Positions 1 to 7,754 of a stretch of 64,000 bases of DNA are shown piece by piece. The DNA lies in assembly GCF_001667945.1 (NCBI RefSeq), contig NZ_LZJK01000154.1:1-64000 (forward strand), in the 5' to 3' direction. Position numbers and translations under genes: made by a program. Within the stretch, counting starts at the first letter, position 1. Each line of letters begins with the position of its first letter. This stretch comes from Mycolicibacter sinensis. GTDB taxonomy: Bacteria; Actinomycetota; Actinomycetes; Mycobacteriales; Mycobacteriaceae. Below the pieces are notes generated by a model. The model was not told the origin of the DNA and did not search any database. It was given only the letters and a program-made list of their open reading frames with translations.

Positions 1-1572
1 GCAGTGGGCGGCGCCGCCCGCACCTCCGGCACCGCCGGTGCCGCCATGGCCACCACCGCCGCCGTCCCCACCCACTCCGGCGTTGGGGATGCCCCCGGCG
101 CCCTCATGCCCGGCACCGCCACGACCGCCGTTTCCGCCGGCGCCGCCCACGCCGCCGTTGCCGGAATGGCTACCGCCGGCGCCGCCCGCACCCCCGGCAC
201 CGCCGTTACCGCCGTCAGCCCCGCCGACGCCGACAGTCAGACCGTTGGAGCCGTCTCCGCCGGCGCCGCCCGCGCCTCCGGCGCCGCCGTTGCCATCGGT
301 GCCGCCGGTGCCGCCGTCGCCGCCGCGCCCCCCATTTCCGGCATGGCCCACAGCGGTCAGCGTGTCGAACCCGTCTCCACCCTTGCCGCCGTTGCCGCCG
401 GAGGCGGTGGCACCGCCGGACCCGGCCTGGTGAGCGCCGTTGCCGTCCAGGCCGCCGGCCCCGGCCGACCCCGCGTTACCGCCGGAACCGCCGCGACCTC
501 CATCGGCTTGCACCGATGAGATGCCGGAAGAGCCGTCACCGCCGTTGCCGCCGTCGCCGGCCGCGCCGCCGAACCCGCCGGCGCCGACCACACCGAGCAC
601 CGCCGCGCCGCCCTTGCCGCCGGCACCTCCGTTGCCGCCTTCGCCGCCGTTACCGCCGGCACCGATCGCGCCGCCACCGAGCACCCCGGAGCCGCCGTGG
701 CCGCCGGCACCGCCCGCCCCGCCGGCACCACCGGCGCCGCCGTCGCTGAACCACGACGTGGTGGCCCCGCCGGCCCCGCCGTTTCCACCGTGACCGCCCG
801 CCGTGCCGTGCTCACCGAGCGCGGCCAAGCCGTTGAAGCCATGGCCGCCGCGGCCCCCGGCGCCGCCTGCGCCGCCGTTGCCGAACAGCCAGCCCGCACC
901 CGCGCCCCCGGCACCACCGTTGCCGCCGTCGGTTGCCGGCCGGCCGAGCACGATGTTGTCGTAGCCGTTGCCGCCGGCGCCGCCGTCACCGCCGTTGCCC
1001 ATGACCGATCCGCCGGCGCCGCCGTTGCCCCCGGCGGTGCCGTTGACGCCGGTCAGCAGGCTGTCGTAGCCGTGACCGCCCGCCCCGCCGTCACCGAAGA
1101 GGCCGGCGTTGCCGCCGTTGCCGCCGGCCACCCCCGGCAGCAGGCTGTCGTAGCCGTCGCCGCCGTCACCGAGCCACAGCCCGCCGTTGAAGCCGTCCGG
1201 GTGCAGGGCGTTGCCGTCGGCACCGTCGCCGATCAGAAATTGGCCGGCCATGGTGTTGATGAAGCCGGCAGCGACGAGACCGAAGGGGCTGTTGATCCAC
1301 GACTCGACGGCCTCGTGCAGTGGCGTGTAGACCCACTGGGCATAGAACCCCGCGAGGTCCGGCGGGTAGGACGCCGCCGCGATACCGAGCTCAGCCCAGT
1401 CCGGCTCGGCGCCGGCGGTCGGCGCGGGCGCCGGGCTGAACAGTTCTGCGAACCAGTCGAGGTCGAACGCGTCCGCGCGGGCGGTGGGCGTGCTCGTCAC
1501 GGCCAGCAACGCCGCCACGGCCGCGCCACCGACCGAGCGGCGCCGCTTCGCGCTGTGTTTCCCGCCGGCCAT
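1..1572 (-). CDS. Secreted PGRS-type glycine-rich repeat protein, 3' end cut by window edge
   Basis: Reading from an ATG at 1572, the frame stays open for 524 codons to the window edge. The start has a GGGAGG ribosome site a few bases upstream. The N-terminus is a signal peptide: a basic stretch (KRRR), a hydrophobic core (AAVAALLAV) and a likely cut after ARA near residue 33. Residues about 34-125 are non-repetitive and rich in Trp, Pro and Phe ([19 protein letters not shown]). From about residue 126 the protein is almost all GGxGG and GGAGG triplets with interspersed NGG, as in the PGRS part of PE_PGRS proteins. No PE domain is present, so this is a PGRS-repeat protein exported by a classical signal rather than by ESX-5. 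The function is unknown. The three proline-rich or arginine-rich frames over the same DNA are shadows. Confidence 0.85.
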   Translation of the reverse strand, partial: MAGGKHSAKRRRSVGGAAVAALLAVTSTPTARADAFDLDWFAELFSPAPAPTAGAEPDWAELGIAAASYPPDLAGFYAQWVYTPLHEAVESWINSPFGLVAAGFINTMAGQFLIGDGADGNALHPDGFNGGLWLGDGGDGYDSLLPGVAGGNGGNAGLFGDGGAGGHGYDSLLTGVNGTAGGNGGAGGSVMGNGGDGGAGGNGYDNIVLGRPATDGGNGGAGGAGAGWLFGNGGAGGAGGRGGHGFNGLAALGEHGTAGGHGGNGGAGGATTSWFSDGGAGGAGGAGGAGGHGGSGVLGGGAIGAGGNGGEGGNGGAGGKGGAAVLGVVGAGGFGGAAGDGGNGGDGSSGISSVQADGGRGGSGGNAGSAGAGGLDGNGAHQAGSGGATASGGNGGKGGDGFDTLTAVGHAGNGGRGGDGGTGGTDGNGGAGGAGGAGGDGSNGLTVGVGGADGGNGGAGGAGGAGGSHSGNGGVGGAGGNGGRGGAGHEGAGGIPNAGVGGDGGGGGHGGTGGAGGAGGAAHC

Positions 1573-1612
1573 GTGCCCTCCCGCCCGTCGCCGAATCTCC
1601 GCGACGTGGGAC

Positions 1613-1618
1613 ATTATC
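1613..1618 (-). promoter_or_regulatory. Candidate -10 box for the PGRS gene
   Basis: On the minus strand this reads GATAAT within TTTGATAATG. It lies about 40 bp upstream of the PGRS start codon, in a GC-rich intergenic stretch (1573-1735). No convincing -35 box is visible. This is inference from the motif only. Confidence 0.35.
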
Positions 1619-1735
1619 AAAGCCTGAGATGACTGAGCGAATTCTTGGCAATGTGGCAGACTCGATCAGGTTGTGCGCGGTCAGGCCGACTGCCGCCACA
1701 GCAAAAGCCCAGAAAATGCCTGATTGACGCTGCGG

Positions 1736-2410
1736 CTACGCCGCCAGCACCGCGTCCAGCGCGGAGTAGAACAGCCCCAGCCCGTCGTCGCTGGGACCCG
1801 TCAGGGCTTCGATGGCGTGTTCGGGGTGCGGCATCAGGCCCACGACCCGGCCGTTGGGCGAGCTCACCCCGGCGATGTCACGCAGCGAGCCGTTGACGTT
1901 GTCCAGGTAGCGGAACACCACCCGGCCCTCGCCCTCCAGCTCGTCGAGCACCTGCCGGGAGGCCACATAGCGACCCTCGCCGGACTTCAGCGGCACCAGC
2001 AGGTCGGCGTCGGCCTCGAACCGGGACGTCCAGGCCGTGGTGTTGGAAGCCACCCGCAGCCAGACGTCGCGGCAGACGAAGTGCAGACCGGCGTTGCGGG
2101 TCAGCGCGCCGGGCAACAGTCCGGCCTCGCACAACACCTGGAAACCATTGCAGATGCCCAGCACCGGCAGACCGCGGCCGGCCGCCGCGATGACCTCCCC
2201 CATCACCGGGGCGAATCGGGCGATCGCGCCGGCGCGCAGGTAGTCGCCGTAGGAGAAACCGCCGGGGACGACGACCGCGTCGACCCCCTTCAGGTCGGCG
2301 TCGGCGTGCCACAGGTTGACCGGTTCGGCACCGACGAACCGGACGGCGCGCACCGCGTCGACGTCGTCGAGGGTGCCGGGGAAGGTGATCACACCGACCC
2401 GGGCGCTCAC
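1736..2410 (-). CDS. purQ: Phosphoribosylformylglycinamidine synthase subunit PurQ
   Basis: This is the glutaminase subunit of FGAM synthase in de novo purine synthesis, supplying ammonia to PurL. From the GTG at 2410 the protein is 224 residues, the normal PurQ length. It is a class I glutamine amidotransferase: nucleophile Cys87 sits in GICNGF, and the His/Glu pair is in [11 protein letters not shown] near the C-terminus. The N-terminal VGVITFPGT and [10 protein letters not shown] motifs are typical. An upstream start would add residues that overlap purS. The GTG start overlaps the purS stop by 4 bp (GTGA), so the two are translationally coupled. purL is not in the window. Confidence 0.96.
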   Translation of the reverse strand: MSARVGVITFPGTLDDVDAVRAVRFVGAEPVNLWHADADLKGVDAVVVPGGFSYGDYLRAGAIARFAPVMGEVIAAAGRGLPVLGICNGFQVLCEAGLLPGALTRNAGLHFVCRDVWLRVASNTTAWTSRFEADADLLVPLKSGEGRYVASRQVLDELEGEGRVVFRYLDNVNGSLRDIAGVSSPNGRVVGLMPHPEHAIEALTGPSDDGLGLFYSALDAVLAA

Positions 2411-2646
2411 GGCGTCTCCCGGCTGACGGTCCAATCCTCGATCACCGTGTTGGCCAGCAGTGTCTCGGCGATCTCGGCCAGCGCGGCGTCGTCGACCGAA
2501 TCGTCGACCTCGAGTTCGAAGCGCTTGCCCTGCCGCACGTCCGACACGCCGGTGTGCCCGAGCCGGGAAAGCGCCCCGACAATCGCCTGCCCCTGCGGGT
2601 CGAGAATCTCGGCTTTGGGCATCACGTGCACAACCACCCGGGCCAC
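2407..2646 (-). CDS. purS: Phosphoribosylformylglycinamidine synthase subunit PurS
   Basis: PurS is the small structural subunit that bridges PurL and PurQ in the three-part FGAM synthase. The protein is 79 residues from GTG 2646 (start reads [11 protein letters not shown]), preceded by an AGGAGC ribosome site. It shows the family core ([28 protein letters not shown]). Longer frames starting near 2721 have no homology-like content and would run into the region upstream of the divergent hydrolase gene. It is the first gene of the purS-purQ pair, and its stop overlaps the purQ start. Confidence 0.95.
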   Translation of the reverse strand: MARVVVHVMPKAEILDPQGQAIVGALSRLGHTGVSDVRQGKRFELEVDDSVDDAALAEIAETLLANTVIEDWTVSRETP

Positions 2647-2729
2647 GCGCGCTCCTACTGTCGACGGGGAATCGGTCGCGTCAACAATACCGATGCCCGT
2701 CCGCGGCGCCGGAGCGCACAATCGAAGGC

Positions 2730-3368
2730 ATGCGACTGACCCACTTCGGCCACTCCTGCCTGCTCGCCGATTTCGTCGACACCACGGTGCTGTTCGACCC
2801 CGGCAACTTCTCGCACGGCTTCGAGGGCATCACCGGGTTGTCGGCCATCCTGATCACCCATCAGCACCCCGACCACGTCGATGTGGAGCGGCTGCCGGCC
2901 CTGCTCGACGCCAATCCGGACGCGGCGCTCTACGCCGACCCGCAGACCGCCGCCCAGCTGGGACCGCCGTGGCGAGCTGTGCACGCCGGGGACTCCTTCG
3001 ACCTCGGCTCACTGCGGGTGCGCGGGGTCGGCGGCCAGCACGCGGTGATCCATCCGGAGATCCCGATGATCGACAACATCTCCTATCTCGTCGGCGACGC
3101 CGGGCACCCGGCCCGGTTGATGCACCCCGGCGATGCGCTGTTCGTGCCGGACGAGCCGGTGGATGTCCTGGCCGCCCCGGCCGCGGCGCCCTGGATGAAG
3201 ATCTCCGAGGCGGTGGACTACCTGCGCGCCGTGGCGCCGCGCGCCGCGGTGCCGATCCACCAGGGCATCATCGCCGCCGACGCCCGCGGTATCTACCACG
3301 GCCGGCTGGCCGAGATGGGGCGCACCGACTTTCAGGTACTGCCCGCCGAGAGCGCCGTCGCCTTCTAG
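2730..3368 (+). CDS. MBL-fold metal-dependent hydrolase (UlaG-like)
   Basis: A 212-residue protein of the metallo-beta-lactamase superfamily. The metal-binding HxHxDH signature is at residues 44-49 (HQHPDH), and a further histidine lies in IHQG near residue 180. The ATG at 2730 starts MRLTHFGHSC, as is usual for this family. It is transcribed divergently from purSQ with 83 bp between the start codons. It is the position equivalent of M. tuberculosis Rv0786c. The substrate is unknown. It ends in front of a pair of hairpins shared with the convergent FAD gene. Confidence 0.88.
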   Translation: MRLTHFGHSCLLADFVDTTVLFDPGNFSHGFEGITGLSAILITHQHPDHVDVERLPALLDANPDAALYADPQTAAQLGPPWRAVHAGDSFDLGSLRVRGVGGQHAVIHPEIPMIDNISYLVGDAGHPARLMHPGDALFVPDEPVDVLAAPAAAPWMKISEAVDYLRAVAPRAAVPIHQGIIAADARGIYHGRLAEMGRTDFQVLPAESAVAF

Positions 3369-3387
3369 GTGCCTTCCTACCGCCGAA

Positions 3388-3440
3388 CGTGAAGTTAGCT
3401 TCACGCTGAGGCGTCGAGCGTGAAGTTACCTTCACGCTCG
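3388..3440. terminator. Twin hairpin, probable bidirectional terminator
   Basis: Two tandem palindromes lie between convergent genes. The first has 7-bp arms (3388-3394 CGTGAAG, 3399-3405). The second has perfect 11-bp arms (3415-3425 CGAGCGTGAAG, 3430-3440) around a TTAC loop. Both share the GTGAAGTTA core. There is no U-tract, which is common for mycobacterial terminators. Confidence 0.6.
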
Positions 3441-3468
3441 GCGGGGGTGCGGCTGGCGCGGGCCCACG

Positions 3469-5124
3469 CTAAGCGATATCGGCGGCGGCGCCCCGGCCGG
3501 CGGCCCGCCCGGAGAAGATGCACCCACCCAGGAAGGTGCCCTCCAGCGCCCGGTAGCCGTGCACCCCGCCACCGCCGAAGCCGGCCACCTCGCCGGCCGC
3601 ATACAGCCCGTCGATCGGCTTGCCGTCGCCGCCCAGCACCCGCGAGTCCAAATCGGTCTCCAAGCCGCCCAACGTTTTCCGGGTCAGGATGTGCAGCTTG
3701 ACCGCGATCAGCGGCCCGGCGGCCGGATCGGTCAACCGGTGTGGGGCCACCACCCGGCCCAGCCGGTCACCCAAGTAGGCACGCGCACCACGGATCGCGG
3801 TGACCTGACCGTCCTTGCTGAACCGATTGGCCACCTCGCGGTCGCGGGCGGTGACCTGGGCGGCCACCGTCGCGTAGTCCAACGGAACCACGTCGGGCAG
3901 ATCGTTCATGCGCAAGACCAGATCGCGCAGCGAATCGGCATGGACGAAGTCCACCCCGCGGTCGACGAACGCCTGCACCGGTGGCGGCGGCCCCGACCGT
4001 ACCCGGGACGCGACCAGCTGACGCAGGCTACGTCCGGTCAGGTCCGGGTTCTGCTCCTGACCCGACAGCGCGAATTCCTTCTCGATGATCCTGCGGTTCA
4101 ACACGAACCAGGTGTAGTCCTGCCCGGAGCGGGCGATGTGCTCCAAGGTGCCCAGGGTGTCGAAGCCGGGATACAGCGGCCCGGGCAGCCGGGCGCCGGT
4201 CGCGTCCAGCCACAGCGGCGACGGGCCGGGAATGATCCGGATACCGTGGCCCGGCCAGATCGGGTCGTAGTTGGTGATGCCCTCGGTGTAGTGCCACATC
4301 CGGTCCCGGTTGATCACCCGCCCGCCGGCCGCCTCGGTTATGCCGATCATCCGGCCGTCGACGTGGGCGGGCACGCCGGCCAGAAGCTGGGCGGGGACGC
4401 GGCCCATCCGCTCCGGCCAGTTCTGGCGCACCAGGTCGAGGTTGCCGCCAATGCCGCCACTGGTCACCAGCACGGCGGAAGCACGGAACTCGAACTCCCC
4501 CACGATGGTTCGCGACGACGCCACACCGCGTGGCGCGGACGACGGTTCCAGGACGCTGCCCCGCACGCCGGTCACCCGGCCCTCTTCGACGATCAGTTCG
4601 TCGACCCGGTGCCGGTGGGCGAAGCGGACTCGCGACCGGCCCCGCAGCCGGCCCGCGAAGATCTCGACCAGGGCGGGCCCGGTCCCCCAGGTGATGTGGA
4701 ACCTAGGCACCGAATTGCCGTGCCCGATCGCCCCGTATCCGCCGCGCTCGGCCCAACCGACCAACGGGAAGACCTTCAGCCCGCGCGCGGTCAGCCAGCT
4801 GCGCTTCTCACCGGCGGCGAAGTCGACGTAGGCGTGCGCCCATTGGCGCGGCCAGTGGTCGCACGCACGGTCGAAGCCCGCGGTACCCAACCAATCCTGC
4901 AGTGCCAGTTCATGGCTGTCGCGGACGCCGAGCCGCCGCTGTTCGGGGCTGTCGACGAAGAACAGGCCCCCGAAGGACCAGAACGCCTGACCGCCCAGGT
5001 TCGCGCTGTTCTCCTGGTCGAGTATCAGCACCCGCTGGCCGCGTTCCACCAGTTCGCAGGCCGCCACCAGGCCGGCCAGACCCGCCCCGACGATGATCGC
5101 GTCGGCGTCCGCCTTACCGCTCAT
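3469..5124 (-). CDS. FAD-binding dehydrogenase of the flavocytochrome c / KsdD-like family
   Basis: The protein is 551 residues from ATG 5124. An N-terminal Rossmann motif (GAGLAG, residues 13-18) binds FAD, and the C-terminal FAD contact region reads GLYAAGEVAGFGGGG. This architecture is that of fumarate-reductase/3-ketosteroid-dehydrogenase-like flavoproteins. It is the position equivalent of Rv0785. The substrate is not known. A 3-ketosteroid role is possible given the many steroid-type genes nearby, but the active-site tyrosines were not aligned, so this is only a suggestion. It follows the DUF2334 gene by 19 bp and is probably cotranscribed with it. A longer start adds nine residues without a better ribosome site. 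Confidence 0.87.
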   Translation of the reverse strand: MSGKADADAIIVGAGLAGLVAACELVERGQRVLILDQENSANLGGQAFWSFGGLFFVDSPEQRRLGVRDSHELALQDWLGTAGFDRACDHWPRQWAHAYVDFAAGEKRSWLTARGLKVFPLVGWAERGGYGAIGHGNSVPRFHITWGTGPALVEIFAGRLRGRSRVRFAHRHRVDELIVEEGRVTGVRGSVLEPSSAPRGVASSRTIVGEFEFRASAVLVTSGGIGGNLDLVRQNWPERMGRVPAQLLAGVPAHVDGRMIGITEAAGGRVINRDRMWHYTEGITNYDPIWPGHGIRIIPGPSPLWLDATGARLPGPLYPGFDTLGTLEHIARSGQDYTWFVLNRRIIEKEFALSGQEQNPDLTGRSLRQLVASRVRSGPPPPVQAFVDRGVDFVHADSLRDLVLRMNDLPDVVPLDYATVAAQVTARDREVANRFSKDGQVTAIRGARAYLGDRLGRVVAPHRLTDPAAGPLIAVKLHILTRKTLGGLETDLDSRVLGGDGKPIDGLYAAGEVAGFGGGGVHGYRALEGTFLGGCIFSGRAAGRGAAADIA

Positions 5125-5143
5125 GGCGTTCCAGGGTAACGAC

Positions 5144-5854
5144 TCAGGCACTCAGCCCGGAGGCCACATCGACCGCGACCGGCCACCGGTAGCGCTCCGG
5201 CCGGCAGCCGTGTCCCAGCGCCGCATCGACCGCATCCAGCATGGCCGCCACGACGGCCGGTTCGCTCAGCTGACGAGCGCCCACCGACAGCCGCACCACG
5301 CCGCCGCGGCGTGCGATGCGTTCACTGGTCGCCACCACCATCCGGCACCACCAGGGCGTGGTCAAAAACCCGGCCCCCACGCCGATGACCCGGGCCCGCA
5401 CGGTGCGGTCCAACACCAGATCCGTCACCGTATGCAGCCCGGCGAGCAGGCGGAACCCGTTGCGCGGCAACGCCTGCACTGTTCCTGCTGACACGGTCCA
5501 GCCGGGCGCGGCGAACAGCCGGGTGCGCAACCCCAGGTGCTCGAGCACGCGGTCCGCGCCGAGCAGCCGCAGGTTGGCCTCGTGGGCGCCCAAGGTGGCG
5601 AACTCGCCGCGGCGCTTTTTGGTGGCGGCCTCGTCAAACCCGTGCAGGACGATGGCGGCCCCCTCGACCCGCCGGCGCACCAGCCAGTCGACGGTACGCG
5701 GGTCGCGGTCCAGCCGATAGTCGGCCCCCAACCGCGGCGCCACCAGCAGCGATACCGGTACCCCGCGGGCGTCCAGCTGCGCGCAGAACGCCTCGGTGTC
5801 GGCGCGGGTGCGTTCGCCGATCCCCGAGACGGAGACGATCAGCTCTCCGGTCAC
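5144..5854 (-). CDS. DUF2334 / polysaccharide-deacetylase-like protein
   Basis: The protein is 236 residues from a GTG start. It opens with a beta strand and a short motif (LIVSVSGIGER). Later motifs resemble the NodB-like barrel: VLHGFDE in mid protein and LFAAPGWTVS after it. This matches the DUF2334 group of deacetylase-like proteins, position equivalent of Rv0784. The canonical first Asp-Asp metal motif of NodB is not obvious, so catalytic activity is uncertain. No signal peptide is visible. It is probably in one unit with the downstream FAD dehydrogenase. Confidence 0.75.
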   Translation of the reverse strand: MTGELIVSVSGIGERTRADTEAFCAQLDARGVPVSLLVAPRLGADYRLDRDPRTVDWLVRRRVEGAAIVLHGFDEAATKKRRGEFATLGAHEANLRLLGADRVLEHLGLRTRLFAAPGWTVSAGTVQALPRNGFRLLAGLHTVTDLVLDRTVRARVIGVGAGFLTTPWWCRMVVATSERIARRGGVVRLSVGARQLSEPAVVAAMLDAVDAALGHGCRPERYRWPVAVDVASGLSA

Positions 5855-5915
5855 CTCACCAGTGTGGCCGGTGCAGGTGTCCGGGCGGTGACATAGAGGA
5901 AGACGTCAGCTAGCC

Positions 5916-7256
5916 CTACGGGGTCATCCGGCGACGGCTGTGGTTGGCCGGGTCGGTGCTGTTGGCGATCGCCTGCAGTCGCGCCAGGTCGCGGGCATGC
6001 AGGTCCGGCGCCTTGGCAAGGGATTCCAGCAGCAGGTCGGCCTGCTCCCGCAGTGCCGGAATGTGTTCGGTGCGGCCCTGTTCTTCGACGTGGACGACCA
6101 GCATCCGCAGCACCCGCAGGATTGTCGCCGCGACCAGGGGCTGAGACGGTGCGACCTGACGGAGCTGATCGAAGCCGTGGGCGATGTACTCCTTGGCGTT
6201 AAGACCCCACGGCCGCAGCAGTACCCGCCCCTCCGAACCGGCCACCGCCACCAACGGCAACGGCACGACCAGCAGTCGGCGCAGCAGGCTGCCGACGCGC
6301 AGGGTGGCCTCCACCGCGGTGGTCGGGTCGTTGATCGCCGAGCTCAGCGCGCGCAGGCCGATGTCGACGAGCTGCCGGAACGCGAAGTCGATGTCCTCCT
6401 GCATGGTGCGGCTGTCGCTGACGGCGATCGCGCGGGTCAGCTTCTGGCGCACCCGGTCCGGGTGAGCCGGCGGCGGCCAGATCGTGACCAGCGGCTGGCC
6501 GAGGTGGATGTAGGCGCCGACGCGGGTGTCCAACCGGATCGTGGTGTTCGGTGGAATGGCGGCCAACAGCCGCTGGGTGTCGACCCGGCTGATCCAGCCG
6601 TTGCCGGGCGAGGTCAGCCGCAGCGCCTCCGGCGGAGCCTCCATGTCGGTGTCGGGGGCCGGCTGCTCGTCGGCCGCGGCGGCCACCACGGTGTCGATCA
6701 CCATCGAGCCCTCCGCGGCGATCTCGCGCACCACCTGACCGACCTCGAGCCGATGGGCCAGGTGGTCGACGTGGGCGATGATGGTGATCACGGTGACGAT
6801 CGTCAGCACGACGGCGATGGTCACCGTCACCGGCGGAGCGGGCAGCGGCGAAGAACCGTCCAGATCCGGCAGGCTCAGCACGCAGTAGACGAATGTCGCG
6901 ACCAGCAGGCCGATCACCACTTGACTGAGCCGGTCGCGGATGAACCAGCGCATCACCCGCGGCGAGAGCTGCGAACTCGCCAGCTGCAGGCTCACGATGG
7001 TCAGCGAGAAGATGACCCCGGCGGTGGTGATCGTTGCGCCGGCGATCGTGGACAGCAACGTGGTGGCCACTCCGCTGTCCATCTTCAGCAGAAAGCGGGG
7101 CGACGGGCCGATACGATGGTCGGCCGCACGGCAGAGAATGGCCAGCAGCATGCCGCCGAACACGATCAGCAGCGGCAGGAGGAACAGGCTCTCGCGGAAC
7201 CTATAGGCCAGCGCCAACGCCCTAACACTCGGGAAGCGCTCCGAGCGGGTGCGCAT
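5916..7256 (-). CDS. DUF2254 integral membrane protein
   Basis: The protein is 446 residues from ATG 7256. Four hydrophobic segments fill the first third (FLLPLLIVFGGMLLAILC; the STIAGATITTAGVIFSLTIV segment; VVIGLLVATFVYCVLSL; IAVVLTIVTVITIIAHV). A long soluble C-terminal part follows, ending in a Leu/Arg-rich helix. This is the DUF2254 layout. The function is unknown. The start codon overlaps the stop of the upstream peroxidase gene by one base (TGATG), so the two are translationally coupled. A longer in-frame extension would overlap that gene out of frame and was rejected. Confidence 0.85.
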   Translation of the reverse strand: MRTRSERFPSVRALALAYRFRESLFLLPLLIVFGGMLLAILCRAADHRIGPSPRFLLKMDSGVATTLLSTIAGATITTAGVIFSLTIVSLQLASSQLSPRVMRWFIRDRLSQVVIGLLVATFVYCVLSLPDLDGSSPLPAPPVTVTIAVVLTIVTVITIIAHVDHLAHRLEVGQVVREIAAEGSMVIDTVVAAAADEQPAPDTDMEAPPEALRLTSPGNGWISRVDTQRLLAAIPPNTTIRLDTRVGAYIHLGQPLVTIWPPPAHPDRVRQKLTRAIAVSDSRTMQEDIDFAFRQLVDIGLRALSSAINDPTTAVEATLRVGSLLRRLLVVPLPLVAVAGSEGRVLLRPWGLNAKEYIAHGFDQLRQVAPSQPLVAATILRVLRMLVVHVEEQGRTEHIPALREQADLLLESLAKAPDLHARDLARLQAIANSTDPANHSRRRMTP

Positions 7257-7744
7257 CAGTTCGGCAGTACGGCCTCGATGGCGGCGATCACCTCGGGCGC
7301 GTCCGGCACCGTGGTGGGCCGGAACCGGTTGACCACCACGCCGGAGGGGGCGAGCAGAAACTTCTCGAAGTTCCATTGCACGTCACCGGCGGAACCGTCG
7401 GCGTCAGCGGTCTTGGTCAGCTCCGCGTACAGCGGGTGGCGGTCATCGCCGTTGACGTCGGTCTTGGCCAGCAGCGGAAAGGTCACCCCGTAGGTGGTGG
7501 AGCAGAAGGTCTGGATCTCCTCGGGCGTGCCGGGCTCTTGGCCCATGAACTGGTTGCAGGGCACGCCGAGCACCGTCAGCCCGCGGTCGGCGTAGTCGCG
7601 GGCCAGCTTCTCCAGGGCGCTGTACTGCGGGGTGAGCCCGCATTTGGAGGCGACGTTGACGACCAGCACCGCGCGGCCGGCGTAATCCGCCAGCGAGGTG
7701 GGGCGCCCGTCGAGGGTGGTCAGGGGGATATCAGCGAGGCTCAT
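7256..7744 (-). CDS. Glutathione-peroxidase-family thiol peroxidase
   Basis: The protein is 162 residues, the usual length of bacterial non-selenium GPx proteins. The peroxidatic Cys35 is in ASKCGLTPQY. The tetrad partners Gln69 (FMGQEP), Trp124 and Asn125 (QWNF) are present, and Cys81 is a likely resolving residue. Such enzymes normally reduce peroxides with thioredoxin. Mycobacteria lack glutathione, so thioredoxin or mycothiol partners are inferred. It is coupled to the DUF2254 gene downstream and starts 10 bp after the ptrB stop. As recalled, this gene is not at the matching place in M. tuberculosis. Confidence 0.93.
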   Translation of the reverse strand: MSLADIPLTTLDGRPTSLADYAGRAVLVVNVASKCGLTPQYSALEKLARDYADRGLTVLGVPCNQFMGQEPGTPEEIQTFCSTTYGVTFPLLAKTDVNGDDRHPLYAELTKTADADGSAGDVQWNFEKFLLAPSGVVVNRFRPTTVPDAPEVIAAIEAVLPN

Positions 7745-7754
7745 GGCCGCGAGG

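Noticed and set aside
1-1200. Possible CRISPR array or tandem satellite in the repetitive left edge
   Set aside because: The repetition follows a coding frame (GGxGG) and has no constant repeat-spacer length.
697-1632. A long Ala/Val-rich frame on the plus strand
   Set aside because: It is the complement of the PGRS gene, whose GGC/GCC repeats keep all frames open. It has no start-site or domain evidence.
1724-3409. A 561-codon plus-strand frame
   Set aside because: It covers purQ and purS on the opposite strand and then a different phase of the MBL-fold hydrolase. Its composition is His/Arg/Gln-rich, as expected of a shadow.
3559-5139. A 526-codon plus-strand frame
   Set aside because: It is antisense to the FAD dehydrogenase, which has clear motifs. 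High GC keeps the antisense frame open.
5940-7493. A 517-codon plus-strand frame
   Set aside because: It is antisense to the DUF2254 and peroxidase genes and rich in Arg, Gln and His with no domain.
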